NCBI RefSeq assembly: GCF_003287935.1
Contig: NZ_CP030287.1
Location: 6,100,613 to 6,164,612 of the forward strand
Length of the DNA: 64,000 nucleotides
Direction of reading: 5' to 3'
DNA from: Streptomyces sp. ICC1
GTDB lineage: Bacteria; Actinomycetota; Actinomycetes; Streptomycetales; Streptomycetaceae
Shown in pieces: positions 8,491-16,250 of the stretch. The position numbers and the translations under genes were made by a program. Position 1 is the first letter of the stretch, and every line of letters starts with the position of its first letter. The notes under the pieces were generated by a model. It saw only the letters and a list, made by a program, of their open reading frames with translations. It searched no databases and was not told where the DNA came from.

Positions 8491-9420
8491 ATGCCGACCA
8501 TTCCCGCTCGAACGCTCCACGCCCGTACCGCCGAGTCCCTCGCGGACGGGCACGCCACCCCGGAGGACCTGCTCCATCTGGGCACCGACGAGGCGCGCAC
8601 CCTGTCCGTCGCGCTCTTCCGGCGCCTGCACGGGCTGCAGGAGGGCACACGGGAGTACTCGTACGTGCGCAACACCCTCGTCGAGCTCAACCTCAGCCTG
8701 GTGAAGTACGCCGCCCGCCGCTTCCGCGGCCGCAGCGAACCCCTGGAGGACATCGTCCAGGTCGGCACGGTGGGCCTGATCAAGGCCATCAACCGCTACG
8801 ACGTGGAGCGCGGGGTGCAGTTCGCGACGTTCGCGCTGCCCACCATCACCGGTGAGATCAAGCGCTTCCTCCGCGACACCAGCTGGGCCGTGCGGGTCCC
8901 GCGGCGGCTCCAGGAGCTCCGGCTCGACATCGCGAAGACGGGGGACGTGCTGGAGCAGCGGCTCGGGCGCCAGCCGACCGAGCGGGAGCTCACGCAGGAG
9001 CTCGGCATCACGGACGCCGAGCTGGCGGAGGGGCGCCGGGCGGCGAGCGGATACACGGCGCGCTCACTCGACGCGCCGGCCGGCGAGGACGAGCATTCGA
9101 CCCCGCTGACCCGCTCGCTGGGCCTGGACGAGGAGGCGTACGAGCGCATCGAATGCCTGGAGGCGCTCAAGCCGCTCCTGGCCGCCCTCGGCGACCGCGA
9201 CCGGCTGATCCTCTCGTTGCGCTACGGCGACGAGCTGACCCAGGACGCGATAGGCGAGCGCCTGGGCATCTCCCAGATGCAGGTTTCGCGCCTGCTGAGC
9301 CGGATCATGCGGACGCTGCGCGCCGGACTGCTCGCGGACGACGAAGTCCCGGCGGACGAAGGCCGGGAGCGGGCTCCGGCACCCGCGCGGGACCCCGAAC
9401 CGGAACCGGCGCGCACGTGA
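8491..9420 (+). CDS. RNA polymerase sigma factor, SigB/SigF group
   Basis: 309 residues from the ATG at 8491, placed ten bases after GGAGGAAGC. Region 2 is clear (LEDIVQVGTVGLIKAINRYD, then GVQFATFALPTI), with GEIKRFLRDT and WAVRVPRRLQE leading into region 3. Region 4 has the recognition helix EDIGERLGIS-like segment GERLGISQMQVSRLLSRIM. Length and motifs fit the stress/differentiation sigma factors of the SigB-F-G-H-I set in streptomycetes, normally held by RsbW-like anti-sigma ATPases; such an ATPase lies at 14226. The Pro/Glu-rich tail of about 30 residues is unusual. A GGGTAT at 8415-8420 resembles the -10 of this sigma class, but I see no good -35, so autoregulation is only possible. Confidence 0.92.
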   Translation: MPTIPARTLHARTAESLADGHATPEDLLHLGTDEARTLSVALFRRLHGLQEGTREYSYVRNTLVELNLSLVKYAARRFRGRSEPLEDIVQVGTVGLIKAINRYDVERGVQFATFALPTITGEIKRFLRDTSWAVRVPRRLQELRLDIAKTGDVLEQRLGRQPTERELTQELGITDAELAEGRRAASGYTARSLDAPAGEDEHSTPLTRSLGLDEEAYERIECLEALKPLLAALGDRDRLILSLRYGDELTQDAIGERLGISQMQVSRLLSRIMRTLRAGLLADDEVPADEGRERAPAPARDPEPEPART

Positions 9421-9526
9421 TCGCGCCGCACCGCGATCTCCGTCCGGCCGTTTGAGCCGCGTTCTCGGGGTCAGACGAGGGGCGACCGGGCTTCGCATCC
9501 GGTCCGTACCCGATGGAGGTTCCGAG

Positions 9527-9832
9527 GTGGGAAACGTGTCCCGTCTGCCCGGCCGTGCCGAGCACCACTGGCTGTGGCAGGAGGAGGCCGCCTGCAGGGA
9601 ACTGGGCTCGCGCCTCTTCTTCCACCCCGCGGGTGAGCATGGTCCGGACCGCGAGCTTCGGGCCGCGGCGGCCAAGGAGGTGTGCGCGCTGTGCCCGGTG
9701 CAGCGCGACTGCCTGCGGCACGCGCTTGAGGTGGCCGAGCCGTTCGGGATCTGGGGTGGTCTCACCGAGCGCGAGAGGCGCCCCCTCCGTGCCCGGGCGG
9801 GGGAGAGGCCGACGCTGCCCTCCACCGCTTGA
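9527..9832 (+). CDS. WhiB-family iron-sulfur regulator (Wbl)
   Basis: 101 residues. Four conserved cysteines bind the [4Fe-4S] cluster: one in EAACRELGS, two in VCALCPVQRDC and the last in that same motif. The GIWGGLTERERR turn and basic tail give DNA or sigma-factor contact. I chose the GTG at 9527 because GGAGG lies eight bases upstream; a longer in-frame start has none. Wbl proteins act with the principal sigma factor and sense oxygen or NO. It follows the stress sigma gene by 106 bp in the same direction. It is one of the shorter Wbl types, and sequence alone does not place it in WhiB, WhiD or another subfamily. Confidence 0.92.
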   Translation: MGNVSRLPGRAEHHWLWQEEAACRELGSRLFFHPAGEHGPDRELRAAAAKEVCALCPVQRDCLRHALEVAEPFGIWGGLTERERRPLRARAGERPTLPSTA

Positions 9833-9858
9833 GCCCCGGCGGCCGTGGAGAACGGCTA

Positions 9859-9914
9859 CGGCTACGGGAACGGGCGCGGCCATGCTTCTGGGGCCGCGCC
9901 CGTTCCCGTAGCCG
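9859..9914. terminator. Strong bidirectional hairpin terminator
   Basis: Perfect 23-bp arms (9859-9881 and 9892-9914) with a ten-base loop ATGCTTCTGG. It lies between the convergent WhiB-type and SH3 genes. It is a very stable stem without a U-tract. Confidence 0.85.
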
Positions 9915-9931
9915 TGTACCAGGTCACAGCA

Positions 9932-10273
9932 CTAGCAGGGTCGGACCGGCTGGAGGTTGTGGACGTAGCGGGCCGACACCCAGCCCTTCGAGCCGTGCAG
10001 GCGGTACCACACCGGATTGCCGTCCACCCAGCCCCCTCGCTTCTGGCACGAGAGGAGCACGCGGGCGTTCGGGTGCAGCTTCTTCACCACGTCCGAGTAC
10101 ACGGTCGGCTTCTCGCGGACGTTGAGCGCCGTGCGGGACTCCACCACACCCACGGGCCGGGACTCGGCCGCGTGCCCGCTGCCGCGGCCGTCGGCCGCCC
10201 AGCCGGCCGTGCCGAGCGGCCCGATCAGCACTCCGGCCGCCAAGGCGTACGTCAGCAATGCCTTCTTCACCAT
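9932..10273 (-). CDS. Secreted SH3-like domain protein
   Basis: 113 residues. A Sec signal peptide (MVKKALLTYALAAGVLIGP ... AGWA) probably cleaves near residue 26. The mature part is one bacterial SH3 domain (ALNVREKPTVYSDVVKKLHPNARVL, then GNPVWYRLHGSKGWVSARYV). It contains a pair of cysteines that may form a disulfide. Such SH3_3 domains bind peptidoglycan or proteins at the cell wall. No catalytic domain is attached. Stop at 9932, start ATG at 10273. Confidence 0.85.
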   Translation of the reverse strand: MVKKALLTYALAAGVLIGPLGTAGWAADGRGSGHAAESRPVGVVESRTALNVREKPTVYSDVVKKLHPNARVLLSCQKRGGWVDGNPVWYRLHGSKGWVSARYVHNLQPVRPC

Positions 10274-10510
10274 CGGATCCACTCTCCCTGTGTCGCCTGG
10301 GCGCGGGGCCGGCGGCCCGTGCAGCCCACCACCCGGACGACTATCCACCGCCCGGGCGGCTGCCCGGAGGGAACACGCCCCCCGTTGCACCGGATGGCCC
10401 AGCGGCCCGGGTCCGCGTCCGGTCACGGCACGGGGAGTTCCACGAATTGCGGGATGCCCACCACGGAAGCAGGGTGGTCAGTACCCCCCTCTAGGAAGGA
10501 CCACCCCGTC

Positions 10511-10690
10511 ATGAGCAAGGCGAAGGGCAAGGCCAAGCAGGTCAAGGGCAAGATCAAGGAGACCGCCGGCAGTGCCATGGACGACAAGGGCATGCAGGCG
10601 GAAGGCGCGGCCGAGCGGATGGGCGGCAAGGCCGAGGAGATGACCTCGAAGGCCGCGGACAAGATGAAGAAGGCCACGCGCAAGTCCTGA
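10511..10690 (+). CDS. CsbD-family general stress protein
   Basis: 59 residues. It is lysine- and alanine-rich, with the CsbD signature GKAKQVKGKIKETAGSAMDD repeated loosely toward the C-terminus. It is predicted to be an amphipathic or disordered helix. CsbD is a SigB-dependent stress protein in Bacillus. TAGGAAGGA lies about ten bases before the ATG at 10511. Its place two genes after the sigma factor supports stress control. Biochemical role unknown for the family. Confidence 0.88.
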   Translation: MSKAKGKAKQVKGKIKETAGSAMDDKGMQAEGAAERMGGKAEEMTSKAADKMKKATRKS

Positions 10691-10707
10691 ACGGCTTCGC
10701 GCGCGGC

Positions 10708-10756
10708 AGAAGGCCGGCCGGGCTCGCAGTGGATCCGCGAGCCCGGCCGGCCTTCT
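10708..10756. terminator. Bidirectional hairpin terminator
   Basis: Perfect 20-bp arms (10708-10727, 10737-10756) around AGTGGATCC. It lies between the convergent csbD-like gene and the gene ending at 10787. Confidence 0.85.
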
Positions 10757-10786
10757 CCTGCTCCGGCTTCCGCCCGGAGCGGGAAC

Positions 10787-11353
10787 TCAGGTGGCCAGCA
10801 GCCGGTCGACCAGTGAACGGTAGGCGCGCAGGGCCTGCCGCAGGTCTTCGGTGGCCACCTGCTCACCGCGGTCCCACTGCTTCTCCAGCCCGCCGCGGTG
10901 TTCGGAAAGGGTGCCCGCGAACCTCTGCATGACCTCCGCCACCAGGGTGTCCGCCGAGCGGACCGCCTCGCGCGGATCGTCCACGAACCGGCCCTGGATC
11001 TCGCCCCACGCGGTCCGGTAGCGCTCCGCCTCCGCAGAGCCCAGCAGCGGCTCCTCCTCGTCCTTGGCCGCCCGATCCGGCTCCGGGACGCCGACGGGCC
11101 GGTCGACGGACCTCTCGACGGGCTCGTCAGCGGACCTGTCGACGGACCTCTCGAAGGGCCCGTCAGCGGACCTGTCGCCGGACCCCTCGACGGACCCGTC
11201 GACGGACCAGTCGGCGGGCGCGGGCGCCGCCGTCGGCGCGGGCGGCGCGGGCGGCGCGGGCGGCGCGGGCCGCGCGGGCCGTGCGAGGTCCTCCGTCGTC
11301 AGGACGGGATCGGACGATGCCGCCCGTACCTCGCTCTCTTCGCCCTTGCGCAT
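10787..11353 (-). CDS. Hypothetical protein, paralogue of the adjacent upstream gene
   Basis: 188 residues from the ATG at 11353. The first 100 residues are low complexity: Pro/Ala repeats, then imperfect Ser-Val-Asp repeats (such as ERSVDRSADEPVERSVDR). The last 85 form a helical domain (RYRTAWGEIQGRFVDDPREAVRSADTL ... in pieces). The same domain ends the upstream gene: WTGVQQRFVDRPERSVAEAD there against WGEIQGRFVDDPREAVRSAD here. The ATG is one base past the upstream stop, so the two are cotranscribed. No membrane segment here, unlike its partner. Function unknown; it may be a soluble partner of the membrane-anchored copy. Confidence 0.75.
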   Translation of the reverse strand: MRKGEESEVRAASSDPVLTTEDLARPARPAPPAPPAPPAPTAAPAPADWSVDGSVEGSGDRSADGPFERSVDRSADEPVERSVDRPVGVPEPDRAAKDEEEPLLGSAEAERYRTAWGEIQGRFVDDPREAVRSADTLVAEVMQRFAGTLSEHRGGLEKQWDRGEQVATEDLRQALRAYRSLVDRLLAT

Positions 11354-11354
11354 G

Positions 11355-11897
11355 TCATCGGCTCCTCTGGTCGGCGAGCAGCTCCTCGAACAGGGTGCGG
11401 TAGTGCACCATCGCCCCGCGCAGCTCCTCGGTCGTCGCCTCTCCCGCACCGCCGCGCACCTTGGCCGCATGGGCGGCCCGGTACTCCTCCAGCGTGCGGC
11501 CGTGCTCCACGGACAGGTCCCGCAGCTGTCCGCGGTACCCCTCGGTGGGATAGCCGCGTTCACCCATCAGCCGGGTCACCAGCTCGTCGGCCTCGGCCAC
11601 GGAACGCTCCGGCCGGTCCACGAAGCGCTGCTGCACACCGGTCCACTCGTCCGCGTACCGGTGCCGGCGCTCGGGCGACAGCTCCTTGATGTCGAGCCGG
11701 TCGTGCCGCTCCTCGCGGTCGCGCAGGTCCCGCTCGGCGGCCCGTGTGCCGCCCCGTTCCTCGACGGTGCGCTCGTACTCCGGCCCGAACCGTTCTCGCA
11801 GGTGGCGTCGGCGCGCCAGTGCCCACAGCAGTGCGGTCACCGCGATCACGACGACCGCCGCCACGACGATGACGGCTGTCAGTGCATTGGTTGACAT
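11355..11897 (-). CDS. Hypothetical single-pass membrane protein, paralogue of downstream gene
   Basis: 180 residues. One N-terminal membrane helix (LTAVIVVAAVVVIAVTALLW) is followed by a basic stop-transfer and a long helical cytoplasmic part. The region about residues 85-170 carries the domain shared with the downstream gene (RYADEWTGVQQRFVDRP). The ATG at 11897 is close to GGAGGCCAGAG read on the minus strand. The pair forms a two-gene operon opposite the hemerythrin gene, with a long inverted repeat between. Homologues are common as unnamed actinomycete proteins in stress clusters; I know no function. Confidence 0.78.
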   Translation of the reverse strand: MSTNALTAVIVVAAVVVIAVTALLWALARRRHLRERFGPEYERTVEERGGTRAAERDLRDREERHDRLDIKELSPERRHRYADEWTGVQQRFVDRPERSVAEADELVTRLMGERGYPTEGYRGQLRDLSVEHGRTLEEYRAAHAAKVRGGAGEATTEELRGAMVHYRTLFEELLADQRSR

Positions 11898-11935
11898 CTC
11901 TGGCCTCCGTTCGGGGGCTCGTGGTCTCGGTTGAC

Positions 11936-12021
11936 GCGCCTGCTCGGTGGCGGAGAGTTCAAACCCGAACGGGTGCGTGCGCGGTCCCCGGGGTTTGAAC
12001 CCACCGCCATCGAGCAGGCGC
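11936..12021. repeat. 31-bp imperfect inverted repeat in a divergent promoter region
   Basis: The arms 11936-11966 and 11991-12021 match at 28 of 31 positions as reverse complements, with a 24-base spacer. It lies between the divergent starts at 11897 and 12060. The size is large for a repressor operator. It could be a divergent regulatory element, an attenuating hairpin for the hemerythrin transcript or a small mobile-element remnant. Confidence 0.7.
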
Positions 12022-12059
12022 CGGGCGACGTGAAACCGACAGCACCGGAGGGACCCGGC

Positions 12060-12575
12060 ATGGCCGCGGACAAGCACGAGAACCAGGACGTCGTCGCGTT
12101 GATCCTCAAGGACCACCGCACCATGGAGGACCTGTTCCGCCGGATGCGCAGTGTGGAGGCGGACCGGGCGGACGCCCTCGCCACGTTCTCCGCGCTGCTC
12201 GTCGCGCACGGCGAGGCCGAGGAGTCCGAGGTGTACGGCGCGCTGAAGAGGTTCAAGGACGTCGACAACGAGGAGGTCGAGCACGGAGCCGAGGAGCACG
12301 CCGAGGGCAACGAGGCCCTGCTGGCGCTGCTCGAGGTGGCCGAGGCCTCCGAGGTCGGTTCCGATGAGTGGGACGCCCGCCTGGAGGACCTGGTCAAGGC
12401 GGTCTCCCACCACCTCGACGAGGAGGAGCGGACCATCCTCAACGGCGCCCGGGAGAACGTCCCGGACGAGCGGAGGGCCGAGCTCGGGGCGGCCTTCCTG
12501 CGGGAGCGGGAGCGGCACCTCTCGGCCGGCTGCGGCGGCATCGAGAACGTGCGCGCGGTCGTACGGGGTGCATGA
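12060..12575 (+). CDS. Hemerythrin-like HHE-domain protein
   Basis: 171 residues. The helical-bundle His and Glu ligands for a di-iron site are in place: LKDHRTMEDLFRRM, LVAHGEAEESEVY, HGAEEHAEGNEAL and SHHLDEEERTIL. Members bind O2 or respond to oxygen or NO; in actinomycetes many are SigB-linked. CCGGAGGGA precedes the ATG at 12060. The C-terminus ends with a short extension containing one Cys. The cellular role is inferred from family and from the stress-gene context. Confidence 0.9.
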   Translation: MAADKHENQDVVALILKDHRTMEDLFRRMRSVEADRADALATFSALLVAHGEAEESEVYGALKRFKDVDNEEVEHGAEEHAEGNEALLALLEVAEASEVGSDEWDARLEDLVKAVSHHLDEEERTILNGARENVPDERRAELGAAFLRERERHLSAGCGGIENVRAVVRGA

Positions 12576-12697
12576 AGCGCCGGGGGAGGGGCAGTCGAGT
12601 CGGAGCGGGGCGCGAACAGTGCCGCGTACGACATCAAAAGAGAGGGACGGCACGGAAGTTCCCGCCGTCCCCCGTCTGGCGAAGGAGTTGTTTTCGC

Positions 12698-13063
12698 GTG
12701 ACTGAGCATGTGTGGAGCTACCAGTCGAATGCCGGCCACCTGGGCGGGTCCGATCTGACCGGGTACAAGGTCGAGGCGACCGACGGCAGCATCGGCAAGG
12801 TCGACAAGCACTCCGACGAGGCCGGTGACGCATACCTGGTCGTGGACACCGGAGTCTGGATCTTCGGCAAGGAGGTCCTGCTCCCGGCGAGCACCGTGAT
12901 CCGGATCGACGTGGAGGAGGAGACGGTCTACGTCCACAGCACCAAGGAGCAGATCAAGAGCGCTCCGGAATTCCACCGCGACAAGCACCTCGACGACGTC
13001 GGCTACCGCCAGGAGATCGGGACCTACTATTCCGTCGGTGGTTTCGGCGGCCGCATCATCTGA
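12698..13063 (+). CDS. PRC-barrel domain protein
   Basis: 121 residues from the GTG at 12698, preceded by AAGGAG. The PRC-barrel core is clear: DLTGYKVEATDGSIGKVDKH, DTGVWIFGKEVLLPAS and EETVYVHSTKEQI. It is a small beta barrel found in photosynthetic reaction centre H subunits and in stress and RNA-associated proteins. The C-terminus is Gly/Tyr-rich (YYSVGGFGGR). The 3' end overlaps the convergent BrkB-like gene by 37 bp, and the next hairpin lies inside that gene. Probable general-stress protein; partner unknown. Confidence 0.88.
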   Translation: MTEHVWSYQSNAGHLGGSDLTGYKVEATDGSIGKVDKHSDEAGDAYLVVDTGVWIFGKEVLLPASTVIRIDVEEETVYVHSTKEQIKSAPEFHRDKHLDDVGYRQEIGTYYSVGGFGGRII

Positions 13064-13971
13064 CCCGGCGCAGGCGGCGGGCCCGGACTCGACGAGTCCG
13101 GGCCCGTTGCCGTGCCCATCCCCGTGCCCGTGCCCGTTTCCGATCGGCCGGGGTCCGGCGGCGTTCTCCGGCGCAGCAGCTCGTCGTGGAACAGCCGGCC
13201 GGCGAGCGCGCCCCCGAACACGACGACGCCGATCCCGACGAGCCAGGCCTGGAGGACGAGGACGGTGCCGAAGGGCCCGTAGGTGACGGCGCTGGACGCG
13301 ATCATCGGTGAGAAGACGAGCCGGGAGAAGAGCCGCAGCCCCAGCAGTCCGGCCATGGTGGCCGCCGCTCCGGGCAGCAGGCCGCTCCACGGCACCCGGC
13401 CGCCGAGCAGCAGCCGCTGGGACCACCAGAAGAAGAGGGTGCCGACCGTCACGGTGACGAAGCCGCGTGCCGGGGACTCGCGCCACGGCGGGGTGATCGC
13501 CGACAGGTAGAGGACCCCGACCAGTACGCCGAGCCACAGCACGTGCCGCCAGCGCGCCCACCAGCGGGACGGAGCCAGCCCCCACACGTTCTCGTAGCCG
13601 CCCTGCAGCATGGTGGCGAAGGACAGGCCGAAGACGGCGAGCAGGGCCAGTCCGAACGCCGTCGTGGTCCGCCACGCCTGGCCGGGCAGGGCGAAGAGCC
13701 GCTCGATCTCCGCCCGGGCGGCCGGCGATACGCCGAGCCCGTCTCCCAGCCATTGGGCGAACCCCTGCCCGCCGCGGGTGTCCGCCGCGGACACGACGAT
13801 CAGCAGGGGTACGAGCGTCAGGAAGCCCAGTGCGGCGAACCCGAGGGAGCGCTGCCACAGGTCCAGGTCCCGGACGTGCACCCAGCGGCGGCCGGCCCGC
13901 GCACGGCGGACCGTGCTGCGCACCCGTCCGAGGGGCGACAGCGGGCGGGCCGAAGACGAGGTGTCGCGCAT
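13027..13971 (-). CDS. YihY/virulence factor BrkB-family membrane protein
   Basis: 314 residues from the ATG at 13971. About six membrane helices are visible, for example SLGFAALGFLTLVPLLIVVS, AFGLALLAVFGLSFATM, HVLWLGVLVGVLYLSAI and VLQAWLVGIGVVVFGGAL. The YENVWGL-type loop (LQGGYENVWGLAPSRWW) is characteristic of the family, once misnamed RNase BN. The family is thought to be transporters or envelope proteins. The C-terminal 45 residues are Thr/Gly/Pro-rich (GTGTGMGTATG) and run across the hairpin that serves the opposite gene. Confidence 0.87.
   Translation of the reverse strand: MRDTSSSARPLSPLGRVRSTVRRARAGRRWVHVRDLDLWQRSLGFAALGFLTLVPLLIVVSAADTRGGQGFAQWLGDGLGVSPAARAEIERLFALPGQAWRTTTAFGLALLAVFGLSFATMLQGGYENVWGLAPSRWWARWRHVLWLGVLVGVLYLSAITPPWRESPARGFVTVTVGTLFFWWSQRLLLGGRVPWSGLLPGAAATMAGLLGLRLFSRLVFSPMIASSAVTYGPFGTVLVLQAWLVGIGVVVFGGALAGRLFHDELLRRRTPPDPGRSETGTGTGMGTATGPDSSSPGPPPAPGQMMRPPKPPTE
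13078..13106 (+). terminator. Hairpin terminator inside a convergent gene
   Basis: 14-bp perfect arms around one central base (CGGGCCCGGACTCG and its complement). It sits 15 bp after the PRC-barrel stop. It also lies within the last codons of the opposite BrkB-like gene. Confidence 0.65.
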
Positions 13972-14225
13972 GGCCGCTCCAACCGATGCTTCCACGGTAG
14001 AGCGCTGGTCGACGGGGTTCCACCGCGGAGCCCCGCAGGCCCGTCGCAACCGGTCCCCGGGAAGCCGACGCGACGCGGATGGCGGTGTCCGCGTGTCCGG
14101 GCGATCAGCGCGGGCATACGCGAGACCGAGGACGGCGGCCGCGCGACGGCCGGCCCGGGTGCTCCGCGGACGGAGCCGCCCGGCTCCGTCCGACGGAGCA
14201 CAGCCGACAGCCAGGTGAGGCGACA

Positions 14226-14837
14226 GTGAACACGACGGGATCAGCCACCGGGGATCCTCGCGGTGGAGGAGTGCCGGTCAGGGGCCAGTGCCGCCGACTC
14301 GCCCTGAGCGGTGTCCGGGGCCCGGTCGGCAAGGGCCGTGACTTCACCCGCAAGGCCCTGCGGGACTGGGGGTGGGACCGCCACGAGAGCGCCGAGGACG
14401 CCCTGCTCGTCGTGTCCGAGCTGGTGACCAACGCGGCCCTGCACGCGAACGGCTGCCACGAGCTCGTGCTGACCGCCGCCGAGGAGACCTTGCGCATCGA
14501 CGTGCTCGACGGAGCGACGGCGCTGCCGTGCCCCCGGGCCGCACGCCGGCCGGGCGTCCCGGGAGGCCACGGCCTGCACATCGTGCGGCTGCTCTCCGAC
14601 CGGTGGGGCGCCTACCCCCATGACACCGGGAAGGTCGTCTGGGCGGAGATCGAGACAGGCATGGGTGAGGGGGGTGGGGGCACAAGCGTGACGTGCCGCA
14701 GTCCCCCCGAGCGGGGCAGGGAAACCAAGGCCTTCAGCCTGCTGCGGCGCGCCAAGCTCCGCGTCGCCACCTTGAGCGACACCGCCTTCGCTTCGGTCGG
14801 CGGGAAGCGGGGCGCCCCATCGTGCGCCGCGCCGTGA
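14226..14837 (+). CDS. Anti-sigma type histidine-kinase-like ATPase (RsbW/SpoIIAB fold)
   Basis: 203 residues from the GTG at 14226. The GHKL ATPase boxes are present: an N-box in DALLVVSELVTNAALHA and a glycine box in PGGHGLHIVRLLSDRWG. In streptomycetes this large family (HATPase_c_2) binds and inhibits sigma factors of the SigF/SigB type, or acts with SpoIIE-like phosphatases. The ATPase unit ends near residue 145. A 55-residue tail rich in Arg/Lys (SLLRRAKLRVATLSD) is unusual. It lies 4.8 kb from the sigma gene and is the best local candidate for its regulator; partnership is inference. Confidence 0.87.
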   Translation: MNTTGSATGDPRGGGVPVRGQCRRLALSGVRGPVGKGRDFTRKALRDWGWDRHESAEDALLVVSELVTNAALHANGCHELVLTAAEETLRIDVLDGATALPCPRAARRPGVPGGHGLHIVRLLSDRWGAYPHDTGKVVWAEIETGMGEGGGGTSVTCRSPPERGRETKAFSLLRRAKLRVATLSDTAFASVGGKRGAPSCAAP

Positions 14838-15018
14838 CACATCCGCCCGCGCCCAGTGGGCCGCCATGGCGGACGCCGGCCGTTGCGGCTCTGCAGCGGG
14901 ACATCGGCCCCCGCATTGCCACCGCCCGACGCCTTCTCCAGCTCGTGGCAGCCGTTCGATGTCGACATCACCTCATGCTCGATGCCGTCCTCACCTGCCG
15001 CGACCCGGCAGATCGCAC

Positions 15019-15510
15019 CTATGACTGAGAGCCGGCGAGTTGCTCGGCCAGCTCACTCTCCTCAGCAGTGCCGAGCGAGGTCTTCAACACCGTGCCACCG
15101 TGCTGCCGCATGGCCTCGGAGAACCTGTCCTCCGACACGATCATTCCCATGATCGCCACGGCCGCCGATCCAGGATTGAGGAGGTCTTGAACGCGTCGGC
15201 GGAATTCCTCATCGACACCTGATTTGCCGAGCTTCCCCAGCAGTCCGCCGACCGCCGCGCCGGCAACGAACCCGACGCCGGGCAGCAGGAACAGCACGCC
15301 GAAGACGATGCCCCACACCGCCCCGGCCGCGGCCGACGGACCGATGAGACGGCTCGGCGTGTCCACGTGGGTCTCGCCCCGCACATCCACCGACACCACC
15401 GCCAGCCCGCTCACGCTGACGACGTGATCCCGGTGGAGCTCCTGCACGGTGGCGTAGGCCCGCCGGGCCGTCTCGGGGTCCTCGTATCCGATCACCATCA
15501 GCTCCGACAC
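15019..15510 (-). CDS. DUF1269 membrane-associated protein
   Basis: 163 residues from the GTG at 15510, which follows GGGAGGCG. The N-terminal ferredoxin-like strand (MSELMVIGYEDPETARRAY) is followed by a glycine-rich membrane hairpin (AAGAVWGIVFGVLFLLPGVG, FVAGAAVGGLLGKLG). The C-terminal half is a soluble domain (GVDEEFRRRVQDLL). This is the typical DUF1269 layout: a predicted membrane protein with a regulatory alpha/beta domain, frequent in actinomycete stress clusters. Molecular function is not known. Confidence 0.87.
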   Translation of the reverse strand: MSELMVIGYEDPETARRAYATVQELHRDHVVSVSGLAVVSVDVRGETHVDTPSRLIGPSAAAGAVWGIVFGVLFLLPGVGFVAGAAVGGLLGKLGKSGVDEEFRRRVQDLLNPGSAAVAIMGMIVSEDRFSEAMRQHGGTVLKTSLGTAEESELAEQLAGSQS

Positions 15511-15702
15511 GAACGCCTCCCGGTGTGGCGACAGGACCTCAACGCACGCTAAGTCTTCGTGGGGGCTTCAGCATCCCACCACCGCCGTGCGCGGAGACGT
15601 CATGGGCCGGAATGCCGATGGAGGGGCGCCGTGGCACGCTGAAACAGGGGATCCAGCCGGTCCGGGGATACCAGGCCGGCTCTGCAACCCAGGGAGATCG
15701 AA

Positions 15703-16149
15703 ATGGCCAGTGACGCCGGCGGACCCCGAGCAGGCAGCGCACCCCCGAGTCCCTGGCATGCGCCCACATCCGGGACCACCGTCTTCGCGGCAGCCTTGAT
15801 GATCTTCGGTGGAGCGATGGCGATCTTCGAAGGGATCGCGGCCATCGCCAAGGACGGCCTGTTCCTCGCGACGCGGCACTACGTGTTCGAGTTCAGCCTC
15901 GCGGGCTGGGGCTGGGTACACCTCATCCTGGGTCTGGTCCTCGTCTTCGCCGGCTGCGCCGTCATCAGCGGAGCCCTGTGGGCGCGCTTCTTCGGTGTCT
16001 CCATCGCCGGGCTGGGCGCGATCGCCAACTTCCTGTGGCTGCCGTACTACCCCTTGTGGGCCCTTGTGCTCATCGCCGTCAACATCTTCATCATCTGGGC
16101 CCTGTGCACGGGTATGCACCGAGAAGCGGACGCGCGCCCGACTGCCTGA
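15703..16149 (+). CDS. Four-helix membrane protein, DUF7144-like
   Basis: 148 residues; the ATG at 15703 follows AGGGAGATC. Four hydrophobic helices are visible, starting TTVFAAALMIFGGAMAIFEG and ending LVLIAVNIFIIWALCTGM. Conserved aromatic turns include FSLAGWGWVHL and LPYYPLWA. This matches the family I know as DUF7144 in streptomycetes, usually near SigB-type genes; the family name is from memory. It closes the stress-type cluster. No catalytic residues stand out. Confidence 0.82.
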   Translation: MASDAGGPRAGSAPPSPWHAPTSGTTVFAAALMIFGGAMAIFEGIAAIAKDGLFLATRHYVFEFSLAGWGWVHLILGLVLVFAGCAVISGALWARFFGVSIAGLGAIANFLWLPYYPLWALVLIAVNIFIIWALCTGMHREADARPTA

Positions 16150-16250
16150 CCCACCCGGACCCGGCCTTCCCGTCGCGTCCGCTCACGTGGGACCTGCGGT
16201 CGGGCGGATCCGACGGGCTGCGCCGCGACGGTGCGACGGTGCCCGGCCCG

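Noticed and set aside
11940..12000. GTTCAAA-type motif like a tRNA T-arm
   Set aside because: No acceptor, D or anticodon arms can be drawn around it; it belongs to the 31-bp inverted repeat.
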